Shown: positions 1 to 7,610 of the stretch, piece after piece
Numbering within the stretch: position 1 is the stretch's first letter
How the letters are laid out: each line of letters begins with the position of its first letter
Source: Methylobacterium sp. E-066
Lineage (GTDB): Bacteria > Pseudomonadota > Alphaproteobacteria > Rhizobiales > Beijerinckiaceae
Direction of reading: 5' to 3'
DNA: 42,107 nucleotides
Assembly: GCF_022829635.1 (NCBI RefSeq)
Contig: NZ_JAKSYO010000168.1
Location: forward strand, 1-42,107
Program-made: the position numbers and the translations under genes
The notes under the pieces: generated by a model
Database searches by the model: none
What the model was told of the DNA's origin: nothing
The model's input: the letters and a program-made list of their open reading frames with translations, nothing else

Positions 1-1548
1 CGCCCCCATCACCTGCTCGATCCCCAGCTGCTGCTGGTTGGTCGAGGCCACGATCTGCTGGAACGTCTGCACGTTCTCCTCCACCCGCGCCGTGATCTCC
101 TCGATCGTCCGCTGCGTCGTGTCCGAGCGCGTCTTGCCCGAGGCCGCACGCTTCACCGCCTCCTCGGTCAGCATCACCGACGTGTTGATGCCCCGCTGGA
201 TCTCGCCCAAAATCCCCCGGACCTGGCCGGTGGCCGCCTTGGCTTGGTCAGCGAGCAGCTTCATCTCGGAGGCCACCACGGCGAAGCTGCGCCCGCTCTC
301 GCCGGCCGCGGCCGCCTCGATCGCGGCGTTGAGCGCGAGCAGATGCGTGCGCTCGGAGATGTCGTTGACGGTCTCGATGATGTCGCCGATCGTCTGGGTC
401 TTCTCCGACAGGCTGACGATGTTGCCGGCGACCGCCTCGGCCTGCTCGCGGATCGCGTCCATGGCCTTGGCGGTGTCGGAGACCGCGCGCAGGCCCTGAC
501 GGGAGGTCTGGGCGGTGGCCTGGGCGGTGGCGATCACCTCGGTGGCGCGCTTGCCGATCTGGGCGCCGGAATGGGTGATCTCGTCGACGGTCGCGGCGGT
601 CTCCTGCACGGCAGCGAACTGCTCTTCGACGGAGGCGGCCTGCTGCTGGGCGGAGGCGCGGATCTCGGCGGCGGCGGCGTTGAGATCGGCGGTGGCCGCG
701 CGGTTGGTCCGGGCCAGGTCGGACAGGTTGTCCACCATCGCGTCCAGCGTGCGCCCGAGACGGGCGATCTCGTCGCCGCCCTGCATGGCGAGCTTCCCCG
801 AGAGGTCGCCGTCGCCGACCCGCTCGACGAAGGCCATCACGGTCTCCAGCGGACGCACCACCGCGCGGCGGATCATCCAGGTGACCAGCACCGCCAGCAG
901 CACCGCGGCAGCCAGCGTCAGGTAGATCGACAGGCGCGAGCGCTCGTAGACCTCGTGGGCGGCGCGTTGCCCCAGGGCCATGCTGCCGTCGAGCAGGGTG
1001 CGCAGGTTGGTGATGCCGCCCAGGAACGGCGCCTGCAGACGGCTGATCTCGTCGTTGCGCGCCTCGACGGCGGGGAGATCCTGCTTGGCGATGGCGGCGA
1101 ACTGCGCCTCGCTCGCGGTCCGCACCTCCAGGAAGGAGCGCTGCACCTCGGCGGTCGCGGCGGCGATCCGGTCCCAGGCGACGTTGCGCTCGGCAGTGAT
1201 CGATTGCGTCCGGTACTGGCCGGCGAGCTGGGCCGTGGCGGCAAGGCCACTCTCGACCTCGGCGGCGGTGCGGCGCCAGGCCGCCAGGGTGTCGTCGGCG
1301 CGCACCGGCCGGCCTTGCGCCTGCGACAGCATCCCGATCACGGCGGTGCGGCGCAGGAGCCCGAGGTCGCGGGCCTGGTTGCCGAGATCGTCGAGCTGGC
1401 GCAGCACCGCCATGTCGCGCCGGACGATGGCGTCGGTGGTGTCGCGCACCGATCCGATCTGCTCCAGCGCGTAGAAGCCGAGCGCCACGATCACCACCGT
1501 GACGGCGCCGAAGCCGAGAAGGATGCGTCTTCCGATCGAGAACGTCAC
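1..1548 (-). CDS. Methyl-accepting chemotaxis protein, WspA-like (3' end outside window)
   Basis: A membrane chemoreceptor feeding a CheA kinase. Reading the minus strand from a GTG at 1548 gives 516 uninterrupted codons to the window edge, so the C terminus is missing. Residues 9-27 are the first membrane segment, about 28-205 a periplasmic helical sensor of four-helix-bundle type, 206-227 the second membrane segment and 228-280 a HAMP domain. The signalling domain follows, with the hairpin-tip sequence ISERTHLLALNAAIEAAAAG near residues 385-405. This tip has the ERT...LNAAIEAA form I associate with WspA-like receptors; the two other receptors in the window read QTNLLALNATIEA. The gene starts 40 bases after a cheW-like gene and ends the visible operon. 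No GGAGG-like site precedes the GTG, so the start is only likely. Family assignment is secure; Wsp-like class is inference. Confidence 0.93.
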   Translation of the reverse strand, partial: MTFSIGRRILLGFGAVTVVIVALGFYALEQIGSVRDTTDAIVRRDMAVLRQLDDLGNQARDLGLLRRTAVIGMLSQAQGRPVRADDTLAAWRRTAAEVESGLAATAQLAGQYRTQSITAERNVAWDRIAAATAEVQRSFLEVRTASEAQFAAIAKQDLPAVEARNDEISRLQAPFLGGITNLRTLLDGSMALGQRAAHEVYERSRLSIYLTLAAAVLLAVLVTWMIRRAVVRPLETVMAFVERVGDGDLSGKLAMQGGDEIARLGRTLDAMVDNLSDLARTNRAATADLNAAAAEIRASAQQQAASVEEQFAAVQETAATVDEITHSGAQIGKRATEVIATAQATAQTSRQGLRAVSDTAKAMDAIREQAEAVAGNIVSLSEKTQTIGDIIETVNDISERTHLLALNAAIEAAAAGESGRSFAVVASEMKLLADQAKAATGQVRGILGEIQRGINTSVMLTEEAVKRAASGKTRSDTTQRTIEEITARVEENVQTFQQIVASTNQQQLGIEQVMGA

Positions 1549-1588
1549 GGTCGGGGCTGGCTCCGGTGGAGGGGCGCGCGGACGGGAC

Positions 1589-2164
1589 TTAGGGCAGTAC
1601 GCGGCGCAGGAGGCGGGGGAGGTCGACGACGACGAAATCCGGTCGGCCGTCGCGGGCCGAAGCGGGGGCATACCCCGAAGCGGCCGCGTTGCCCAACCCG
1701 GCGGGATCCGCATCCTCCGCAATCCCTGCGGCGGACGGTCCCGGGGCGGCGGCGATCCCCAGAACCCGGTCCACCGCCAGGGCGACGGATTGCGGCTGGC
1801 CGCCGCGCAGCACGACGAGGTGGCCGCCCCCGCTCTCGCCCTCGGGCGGGGCTTCCGGCCGGCCGAGCGCCCGGGCGAGACCGACGACACCGACGATCCG
1901 GCCCGACAGGGCGATCAGGCCGAGCAAAGCCGGTACCGCCCCGGGCATCGGCGTGCACGGGCGCATCGGCAGCACCTGGGCGACTGCGGCGAGCGGAATC
2001 CCGTAGCGCTCGGACCCGCAGGCGCAGACGAGGTGGTCGATCCCGATCTCCGGCCCCGCCGCGGCGGCGCTCCGCCGCGCCAGGGACGCGGCGCGCTCGG
2101 CCCGGATGTCCCGCTCGGTTCTGGGCCGGGCGCCGTGCTTCGGTGCGCTCTGGCGCGCGTCCAT
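1589..2164 (-). CDS. CheW-like adaptor protein (WspD-like position)
   Basis: CheW domains couple chemoreceptors to a CheA kinase in the receptor array. The 191-residue product has a basic, low-complexity first 40 residues and then a CheW fold: the segment beginning IDHLVCACGSERYGIPLAAV near residue 41, followed by AQVLPM, GLIALSGRIVGVVGLARAL and a C-terminal beta-rich stretch ending in FVVVDLPRLLRRVL. Its ATG overlaps the cheR stop codon by one base (TGATG), which indicates translational coupling. An Ala/Pro/Gly-rich insertion near residues 140-165 separates the last strands and is longer than in a standard CheW. CheW-type identity is likely. The specific WspD role is inferred from order only (CheW, CheR-TPR, CheW). 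Confidence 0.88.
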   Translation of the reverse strand: MDARQSAPKHGARPRTERDIRAERAASLARRSAAAAGPEIGIDHLVCACGSERYGIPLAAVAQVLPMRPCTPMPGAVPALLGLIALSGRIVGVVGLARALGRPEAPPEGESGGGHLVVLRGGQPQSVALAVDRVLGIAAAPGPSAAGIAEDADPAGLGNAAASGYAPASARDGRPDFVVVDLPRLLRRVLP

Positions 2165-3654
2165 CAGGGACTCCCGGTATCTGCGCCGCGATGGGGGCCG
2201 AGCCCGGCGCGGGCCGCGGCCGCCCCGGCGGCGATCTCGCCGGCCGCGGCGCCGTCGCCCTCGAGCAGGAGCGTGTTCGGCCCCAGCGCTTGGCTGAGGG
2301 CGATGGCGTTGTCGAGGGCGCGGGCCGCCTCGTCGGGACGGTCGAGCCCGATGAGCAGCAGGCCGAGATGGTAATGGGCCATCACGAAGCCCCGGTCGAG
2401 GTAGAGCGCCGCCCGCAGCGCCCGCTCGGCCTCGGCGTCCCGGCCCAGCGTGTGGGCGAGCAGACCCTCGTAGAAGCGCAAAGCCGGATCGGTCGGGTCG
2501 CGGGCGAGGGCGCCGCGCAGCACCCGCCAGGCGGCGCCGGTCTCCCCGGCATCGGCGAGGGCCCGGATCTGCGCGAGGTCGCCGTCCGGCGCGTCGGCGG
2601 GGGCCGCCTCGGCCGGCGGAAGCGCGTCCGCCGCGGGAGGGCGCGGCTGGGCCAGGGTCGCGACGACGGTCTCGAGCGCCGCGCAGGGCTCTTCCACGGC
2701 CCGGACGCGCTGCGGCGGCACCGGCTCGACGGCGGGCGAGACCGGCCGCGGCACGGGTGGGGCCACGTCACCGAGGCGGCGGTAGGCCACGGTGCCGGGC
2801 AGGCTGACCGGATCGAGGAACCCTGAGAAGGTCGGGTTCGGCTCGGCATGGCCGAGCAGCATCCAGCCCTCCGGCCGGAGTCTTCGGCCGAGGCCGCGCA
2901 CCACCGCGGCCACCGTCTCGGCCTCGAAATAGATCAGCACGTTGCGGCACAGGATCAGGTCGAAGCCCTCGCCGGGCGGCAGCTTCGGCTCGACCAGGCT
3001 GAGGAGGTTGCCACGCTCGAACCGCACCAGCGCGCGGAATTCCGGCCGCAGGGCGTAGCCGCCCTCGCGGCGGATCCCGGGGGCGGGGGGCAGGCGCGTG
3101 AAGTAGCGCAGCCTCTCCTCCGGCGGCATGGTCCTGAGCGCCCAGCGCCCGTACTCGGCCGCCCGGGCGGTCGCCAGCGCCTCGACGCTGATGTCGGTGC
3201 CGAGGATCACGATCCGCCAGTCGGGCAGGGCGTCGCCCAGGGCCTCGCGGACCAGGATCGCCAGGGAATAGGGCTCGGCGCCGGTGGAGCAGCCGGCGCT
3301 CCAGATCCGCAGGGTGCGGTCGAGGCTGCGCGCCGCGATCAGCGCCGGCAGGATGGTCTCGCGCAGGGCCTGGAACTGCTCGGCGTAGCGGAAGAAGAAG
3401 GTCTCGCCGACGGTGATCTCGGCCTCCAGATTGGCCCATTCCGCCTCGCCCTTGGACCGGTCGGCCAGGAGCGCGGTGTAGGCGGCGCAATCGGCGACCG
3501 CATTGGCCCGGAAGCGCCGGCGCAGGCGCTCGATCAGGAGCTCGTCCTTGTCGATATAATAATGGTGGCCGGTGCGGGCGATGATCCGCGCCTTCAGCCC
3601 GGCATAGGCCGGGTCGTCGCCCGGATCGGGGCGGGGAGGGACGGGACGCCGCAT
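2164..3654 (-). CDS. CheR-type receptor methyltransferase with C-terminal TPR region (WspC-like)
   Basis: Transfers methyl groups from S-adenosylmethionine to glutamates of chemoreceptors. The 496-residue product has the CheR all-alpha N-terminal domain (about 15-80), then FFFRYAEQF and the SAM-binding core IWSAGCSTGAEPYSLAI (117-133), the acidic strand GTDIS (152-156) and the catalytic-core signature LILCRNVLIYF (233-243). After a Pro/Ala-rich linker (about 295-355) comes a tetratricopeptide-like region (about 360-455) with the repeat RFYEGLLAHTLGRDAEAERA and a second copy just after it. Ordinary CheR proteins are about 280 residues; a TPR tail is characteristic of WspC-like methyltransferases. 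It starts 7 bases after the upstream cheW stop and overlaps the next cheW by one base, so the genes form one operon. Confidence 0.95.
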   Translation of the reverse strand: MRRPVPPRPDPGDDPAYAGLKARIIARTGHHYYIDKDELLIERLRRRFRANAVADCAAYTALLADRSKGEAEWANLEAEITVGETFFFRYAEQFQALRETILPALIAARSLDRTLRIWSAGCSTGAEPYSLAILVREALGDALPDWRIVILGTDISVEALATARAAEYGRWALRTMPPEERLRYFTRLPPAPGIRREGGYALRPEFRALVRFERGNLLSLVEPKLPPGEGFDLILCRNVLIYFEAETVAAVVRGLGRRLRPEGWMLLGHAEPNPTFSGFLDPVSLPGTVAYRRLGDVAPPVPRPVSPAVEPVPPQRVRAVEEPCAALETVVATLAQPRPPAADALPPAEAAPADAPDGDLAQIRALADAGETGAAWRVLRGALARDPTDPALRFYEGLLAHTLGRDAEAERALRAALYLDRGFVMAHYHLGLLLIGLDRPDEAARALDNAIALSQALGPNTLLLEGDGAAAGEIAAGAAAARAGLGPHRGADTGSP

Positions 3655-3661
3655 TGCGGGA

Positions 3662-4156
3662 TCAGGCGGAGGGCGGCAGGGCGGCCAGGCGCTCGGCGGC
3701 GGCCTGCGTCAGCGCCGCGACCCGGGCCCGCTCCTGGGCGGTCAGCAGGCCGTCGGGGGCGAGGGCGTGCACGAGTTGGTCGCCGATCACGAGCTCGGCC
3801 GCCACGCAGCCGTTGAGGGTGCCGGCCTCCTCGGCCGGCCGGATCGCGGAATCGGGCACGATCACCAGATCGGCGGCGCGGTCGACCAGGTAGGCGACCG
3901 CATCGTCCCGGGTCAGCACCAGATGCGCGTACAGGCCCGGCTCCGTGGCGGCCGGGCGCAGGCCGAGCAGCGGCGCGAGATCGATCACCGGGATCGGCGC
4001 GCCGCCGAGATTGAGGAAGCCGGCGAGCCAGCCGCCGGTGGCGGGGGGATTGTGCAGATCCGGCAGCGGCAGGATCTCGGAGACCGCGGCGCGGGGCAGG
4101 GCGCAGGGCGTTCCGGCGACGTCGAGGAGCAGATAGGCCGAACCGCTGCAGGCCAA
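3662..4156 (-). CDS. CheW-like adaptor protein (WspB-like position)
   Basis: First visible gene of the minus-strand chemosensory operon, probably an array adaptor between receptor and CheA. The CheW fold starts at SAYLLLDVAGTPCALPRAAV and continues through SEILPLPDL, GWLAGFLNLGGAPIPVIDLA and a final strand TLNGCVAAELVIGDQLVHAL. I chose the TTG at 4156 because GGAGGGGG lies 5 bases upstream and the CheW fold begins almost immediately after it, giving 164 residues. An ATG at 4237 would add 27 residues rich in Arg and Pro without recognisable structure and lacks a good ribosome binding site. CheW family is secure; the start and the WspB equivalence are inference. Confidence 0.85.
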   Translation of the reverse strand: MACSGSAYLLLDVAGTPCALPRAAVSEILPLPDLHNPPATGGWLAGFLNLGGAPIPVIDLAPLLGLRPAATEPGLYAHLVLTRDDAVAYLVDRAADLVIVPDSAIRPAEEAGTLNGCVAAELVIGDQLVHALAPDGLLTAQERARVAALTQAAAERLAALPPSA

Positions 4157-4367
4157 AGCCGCCCCCTCCCGAACGCATCCCGATCGCGGTCGCGCTGGGA
4201 CAGGGCGCGCAATAGGCTGTCGGACCCCGGCAAGCAATCATCCACCTCCGAATGGCGGGATCGGGGAACCAAGTCTCCTCTCAGCCGCTTATTTTCCGAC
4301 GCAGCGGCACCGCTCCAGACGACGGGCGACGCCTCGCCTGCGACTGTCTTGAAGCCGGGATCCGATC

Positions 4368-4619
4368 ATGAAGAAACTGCTGCTGGCCGCCGCCTCGCTG
4401 ACGCTGCTCGCGGGCTCCGCCCTCGCTCAGGGCAACGCGCCCTACAACAATTCCGGTTCCCAGGCCGGTGGTCCCCGCGGCGGCCTAGAGCGCGCCGGCG
4501 AAGCCGCCGCCATGGAGCGGGGCGCCGCAGCCCCGACCGAGCGCCCGATGATGCGCAAGCGCATGAAGCACAAGCGGATGATGAAGCATCACCGCCGGAT
4601 GCGCCACCACCAGATGTGA
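4368..4619 (+). CDS. Small exported Met/His/Arg-rich basic protein
   Basis: Function unknown. The 83-residue product has a typical Sec signal peptide (MKKLLLAAASLTLLAGSALA, cleavage likely after residue 20 or 21). The mature part is a Gly/Asn/Ala-rich segment and then a strongly basic tail from about residue 60 (RPMMRKRMKHKRMMKHHRRM and onward) with repeated Met, His, Lys and Arg. Such tails might bind metal or nucleic acid, or interact with acidic cell-envelope polymers; the sequence does not decide. It stands alone between a minus-strand chemosensory operon and glpR, with the weak SD-like sequence CGGGA upstream and its own intrinsic terminator downstream. A signal peptide joined to a coherent composition and followed by a terminator argues that it is a real gene. 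Confidence 0.8.
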   Translation: MKKLLLAAASLTLLAGSALAQGNAPYNNSGSQAGGPRGGLERAGEAAAMERGAAAPTERPMMRKRMKHKRMMKHHRRMRHHQM

Positions 4620-4663
4620 TCGGCTCCGGGGAGCGCCGCAGCGCGGCATCACCCGGACGGTCT

Positions 4664-4693
4664 GGCCTGTCGCACCCGCGGCAGGCCTTTTTT
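4664..4693 (+). terminator. Rho-independent terminator of the small exported protein gene
   Basis: Two 10-base arms, GGCCTGTCGC (4664-4673) and GCGGCAGGCC (4678-4687), pair with one mismatch around an ACCC loop and are followed directly by six T residues (4688-4693). It lies 45 bases after the stop codon of the preceding gene. Confidence 0.9.
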
Positions 4694-4864
4694 GTGGGGT
4701 TTTTCGGACGTGGTTCGGACGACTCATTCGCAAGGTGGCACGGACGCCTCTCTCCCTCCGCCTGGAGCCCACGTGAGCGGGGGTCGCCGTCGAAAGCGAC
4801 GCTTCAGGTTCTGGGGGTGCCGGTCTAGGCGGGCTCGATGGTCGTACAACAGGTTGTGCAGGTC

Positions 4865-4906
4865 GCGACGCGCCCCCTCTCCCGCACGGGAGAGGGGGCG
4901 CGTCGC
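4865..4906. repeat. Perfect 20-bp palindromic repeat (CCCTCTCCCG family)
   Basis: The arms 4865-4884 and 4887-4906 are perfectly complementary over 20 bases with a two-base spacer (CA). The core CCCTCTCCCG...CGGGAGAGGG recurs at 14297-14318, and the bases just before the core (TGCAG, then CGCGACGCG) are also shared. I see no gene between 4694 and 5114; this palindrome and the GlpR operator are the only recognisable structures there. Elements of this kind are commonly dispersed in alphaproteobacterial intergenic DNA. No T-run follows, so it is not a classical terminator. Confidence 0.8.
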
Positions 4907-5055
4907 ATCCGGCATCCTGTGAGTCCGGCACTGTGCGCGGGAGAAGACGCGGGCCGCATTCGGCCCATGTAAGAATCCAATCCTCCGCCCTGCGATCCGG
5001 TTGCCCCACCGCCCCGGCCGGTTCACTCTCTCGCGAAAGCCGCCACACCCGCAGG

Positions 5056-5073
5056 ATGTTCGCAAACGAACAT
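5056..5073. promoter_or_regulatory. Probable GlpR operator upstream of glpR
   Basis: ATGTTCGCAAACGAACAT is a perfect 7-bp inverted repeat around a four-base centre. Its core TTCG-N4-CGAA matches the known operator form of the E. coli glycerol-3-phosphate repressor GlpR. It lies 41 bases before the glpR start, consistent with autoregulation. Binding is inferred from the motif and context. Confidence 0.75.
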
Positions 5074-5114
5074 TCGCGCCCGTAAGGTGGTCCGAGGAAA
5101 CGCCAGGAGGCTCG

Positions 5115-5936
5115 ATGTCACGCCCGCTCGACCGGAGATCCGAGGACAGGATCGAGGCCACGGGGGTCGAGGGACGGCGCAGCGCCATCGTGGCGGCGGT
5201 GCGCCAGCGGGGCTTCGTCACCATCGAGGCGCTCGCCGCGCAGTTCGGCGTCACCGTCCAGACGATCCGGCGCGACCTCAACGAGCTGAGCGCGGAAGGG
5301 CGGCTGGAGCGCTACCGGGGCGGGGGCGGGCTCCCGTCCAGCGTCGAGAACATCGATTATGCCGACCGCCGGGTGACCCTGCTGCCGGAAAAGACCCGGA
5401 TCGGCCGGTTGGCTGCCAGCCGGATCCCGTCACACTGCTCGGTCTTCGTCAATATCGGCACGACCCCCGAGGCCGTGGCCCGCGAGTTGACCCGGCACGA
5501 CGACCTCAGCGTCATCACCAACAACCTCAACGTGGCGCTCTCTTTGGCCGAGGCCACGGAGTTCCACATCGTCGTGGCCGGCGGCACGGTGCGCAACCGC
5601 GACGGCGCGGTGCTCGGCCAGCTCACCTGCGACACGCTCAGCCAGTTCCGGGTCGACGTGGCGGTGATCGGCATCAGCGGCATCGATTCCGACGGCGCCT
5701 TGCTCGACTACGATTACGAGGAGGTGCGGGCGACGCAGACCATCCTGGCCCATGCCCGCAAGACCTTTTTGGTCGCCGACCATACCAAGTTCACCCGGCG
5801 CCCGATGGTGCAGGTCGGCCGGCTGGATCAGGTCGACACGTTCTTCACCGACCGGATGCCGCCGCCGGAGATCGTCGCGATGATCGAGCGCCAAGGGGTG
5901 ACCCTGGCGGTGGCGGACAACGCCGACGAACCGTAA
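5115..5936 (+). CDS. glpR: DeoR-family glycerol-3-phosphate regulon repressor
   Basis: A transcription repressor expected to release DNA when it binds glycerol-3-phosphate. The ATG at 5115 has an ideal AGGAGG site (5105-5110) and gives 273 residues. Residues 20-75 are a DeoR-type winged helix-turn-helix (RRSAIVAAVRQRGFVTIEAL, then FGVTVQTIRRDLNELSAEGR). Residues 95-255 are the sugar-phosphate sensor related to ribose-5-phosphate isomerase, with FVNIGTTPEAVAREL, ITNNLNVALSL, VVAGGTVRNRDGAVLG and FLVADHTKF. Assignment as GlpR rather than another DeoR regulator rests on direct linkage to glpD and glpK and on TTCG-N4-CGAA palindromes before glpR and before glpD. The 85-base gap to glpD contains the second palindrome. 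Confidence 0.94.
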   Translation: MSRPLDRRSEDRIEATGVEGRRSAIVAAVRQRGFVTIEALAAQFGVTVQTIRRDLNELSAEGRLERYRGGGGLPSSVENIDYADRRVTLLPEKTRIGRLAASRIPSHCSVFVNIGTTPEAVARELTRHDDLSVITNNLNVALSLAEATEFHIVVAGGTVRNRDGAVLGQLTCDTLSQFRVDVAVIGISGIDSDGALLDYDYEEVRATQTILAHARKTFLVADHTKFTRRPMVQVGRLDQVDTFFTDRMPPPEIVAMIERQGVTLAVADNADEP

Positions 5937-5948
5937 CGAACATGCGTT

Positions 5949-5964
5949 TTTTCGCTTGCGAAAA
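5949..5964. promoter_or_regulatory. Probable GlpR operator in the glpD promoter region
   Basis: TTTTCGCTTGCGAAAA is a perfect 6-bp inverted repeat around CTTG and shares the TTCG-N4-CGAA core of the site upstream of glpR. It ends 57 bases before the glpD start. TTGCGA (5956-5961) inside it could serve as a -35 element with TATGTT (5981-5986) as a -10, although that 19-base spacer is long; binding here would then block polymerase. The promoter assignment is tentative. Confidence 0.65.
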
Positions 5965-6021
5965 TCAGCGGGCAGCTCAATATGTTCTGAACCCGCCATC
6001 CAGGGCGGGAGAGGAGGAACA

Positions 6022-7554
6022 ATGCCGGCTGCAACGCGCCAGCGCGAGCCGTCCGACGCCTACGATCTCCTGGTCATCGGCGGCGGCATCAACGGCACCG
6101 GAATCGCGCGCGATGCGTCGGGCCGCGGCCTGTCGGTCCTGCTGGCCGAGCGCGGGGATCTGGCCGGCTTCACCTCCTCGTCCTCGACGAAGCTGATCCA
6201 CGGCGGCCTGCGCTACCTCGAATATTACGAATTCCGCCTCGTCCGCGAGGCCCTGGCCGAGCGCGAGCGGCTGCTGCGCCAGGCGCCCCACGTGATCTGG
6301 CCTCTGCGCTTCGTGCTGCCCCACGACGAGGGCCTGCGCCCGGCCTGGATGCTGCGGCTCGGCCTGTTCCTGTACGACCATCTCGCGCGGCTGCGGACCC
6401 TGCCGGGCTCGAAGTCGGTGGACCTGCGCAGCTCGCCCTACGGCGCGCCGCTGCAGAAGCGCCTGACCAAGGGCTTCGTCTATTCCGACTGCTGGGTGGA
6501 GGACAGCCGCCTGGTGGTGCTCAACGCCATGGATGCCCGCGAGCGCGGCGCCACGGTTCTGACCCGCACCGGCGTGATCTCGGCCCGCCGCGAGGGTGAC
6601 GGCTGGGTCGCAACCTTGCGCGACGAGCGCACCGGATCCGAGCGGGCAATCCGGGCCAAGGCCGTGGTCAACGCCGCCGGCCCCTGGGTCAGCGCGACGC
6701 TGGGCGGCACGCTGGGCATCAACAGCCGCGCGGCAGTGCGCCTGATCAAGGGCAGCCACATCGTGGTCAAGCGCCTGTTCCCGGGCGACCAGGCCTACAT
6801 CCTCCAGCAGCCGGACAAGCGGATCATCTTCGCGATCCCCTACGAGCGCGACTTCACGCTGATCGGCACCACCGACGTGCCCTATGACGGCGAGCCCGGG
6901 CCGGTCTCGATTTCCCTGGAGGAGACCGACTACCTCTGCGGCTGCATCAACCGCTCCTTCGACAACCGCATCACCCCGGCCGACGTGGTCTGGAGCTATT
7001 CGGGCGTGCGTCCGCTCTACGACGACGCGGCCGAGAACGCCTCCGCGGTGACCCGCGACTACGTCCTCGACGTGGAGGACCAGGGCGGCAAGGCGGCGGT
7101 ACTGTCGGTGTTCGGCGGCAAGATCACGACGTACCGGCGCCTGGCCGAGCACGCGATCGAGAAGCTCAAGCCGTTCTTCCCCGGCCTCAAGCCGGCCTGG
7201 ACCGGCGAGGCGGTGCTGCCCGGCGGCGCCATGAAGGACGCGGACTTCGATTCTTTCCTCGCCAAGCTCCAGGCCGAGAAGCCGTTTTTACCCGCCGAGA
7301 CCGCAAGGCGCCTCGCCCGCGCCTACGGCACCAAGGCACGCGAGATCGTCGGGACCGCGCGCTCCATGGCCGATCTGGGCGAGGTGTTCGACGGCGGCCT
7401 CACCGCGGCCGAGGTCGATTACCTGCGCGTCGAGGAATGGGCGGTCACCGCCGAGGATATCCTCTGGCGCCGCTCGAAGCTCGGCCTGCGCACCAGCCCG
7501 GAGAGCGCTGCGCGCCTGTCCGCCTACCTCGACCGCAAGGCCGAGGCTGCATGA
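6022..7554 (+). CDS. glpD: Glycerol-3-phosphate dehydrogenase, FAD-dependent
   Basis: Oxidises sn-glycerol-3-phosphate to dihydroxyacetone phosphate at the inner face of the membrane and passes electrons to quinone. The ATG at 6022 follows GAGGAGG and gives 510 residues, the usual GlpD length. Residues 15-45 hold the FAD-binding Rossmann motif LLVIGGGINGTGIARDASGR; then come STKLIHGGLRYLEYYEFRLV, the substrate-domain segments RLIKGSHIVVKRLF and LIGTTDVPYDG, the loop SYSGVRPLYDD and FGGKITTYRRLAEHA. The C-terminal helical domain (about 390-505) is complete. It begins the enzyme part of the glycerol operon; glpK starts 56 bases after its stop and is probably co-transcribed. No glpABC-type anaerobic enzyme is present in the window. 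Confidence 0.97.
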   Translation: MPAATRQREPSDAYDLLVIGGGINGTGIARDASGRGLSVLLAERGDLAGFTSSSSTKLIHGGLRYLEYYEFRLVREALAERERLLRQAPHVIWPLRFVLPHDEGLRPAWMLRLGLFLYDHLARLRTLPGSKSVDLRSSPYGAPLQKRLTKGFVYSDCWVEDSRLVVLNAMDARERGATVLTRTGVISARREGDGWVATLRDERTGSERAIRAKAVVNAAGPWVSATLGGTLGINSRAAVRLIKGSHIVVKRLFPGDQAYILQQPDKRIIFAIPYERDFTLIGTTDVPYDGEPGPVSISLEETDYLCGCINRSFDNRITPADVVWSYSGVRPLYDDAAENASAVTRDYVLDVEDQGGKAAVLSVFGGKITTYRRLAEHAIEKLKPFFPGLKPAWTGEAVLPGGAMKDADFDSFLAKLQAEKPFLPAETARRLARAYGTKAREIVGTARSMADLGEVFDGGLTAAEVDYLRVEEWAVTAEDILWRRSKLGLRTSPESAARLSAYLDRKAEAA

Positions 7555-7610
7555 TTGTGCCGAACCCGATCCGGCGCGAGACCGGTCGGGCATAACTCAG
7601 GGAGGGAACG

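Noticed and set aside
244..2826. An 860-codon plus-strand open frame opposite the chemosensory genes
   Set aside because: It is antisense to MCP, CheW and CheR genes with intact motifs. Very high GC makes stops rare in all frames; the translation is Gly/Arg/Ala-rich without domain features.
4737..4755. A sigma-54 promoter suggested by TGGCAC
   Set aside because: The required TTGC element at the correct spacing is missing.
4724..5281. A minus-strand frame of 185 codons across the glpR upstream region
   Set aside because: It runs through the perfect palindrome, the GlpR operator and the start of glpR, and its product is low complexity.
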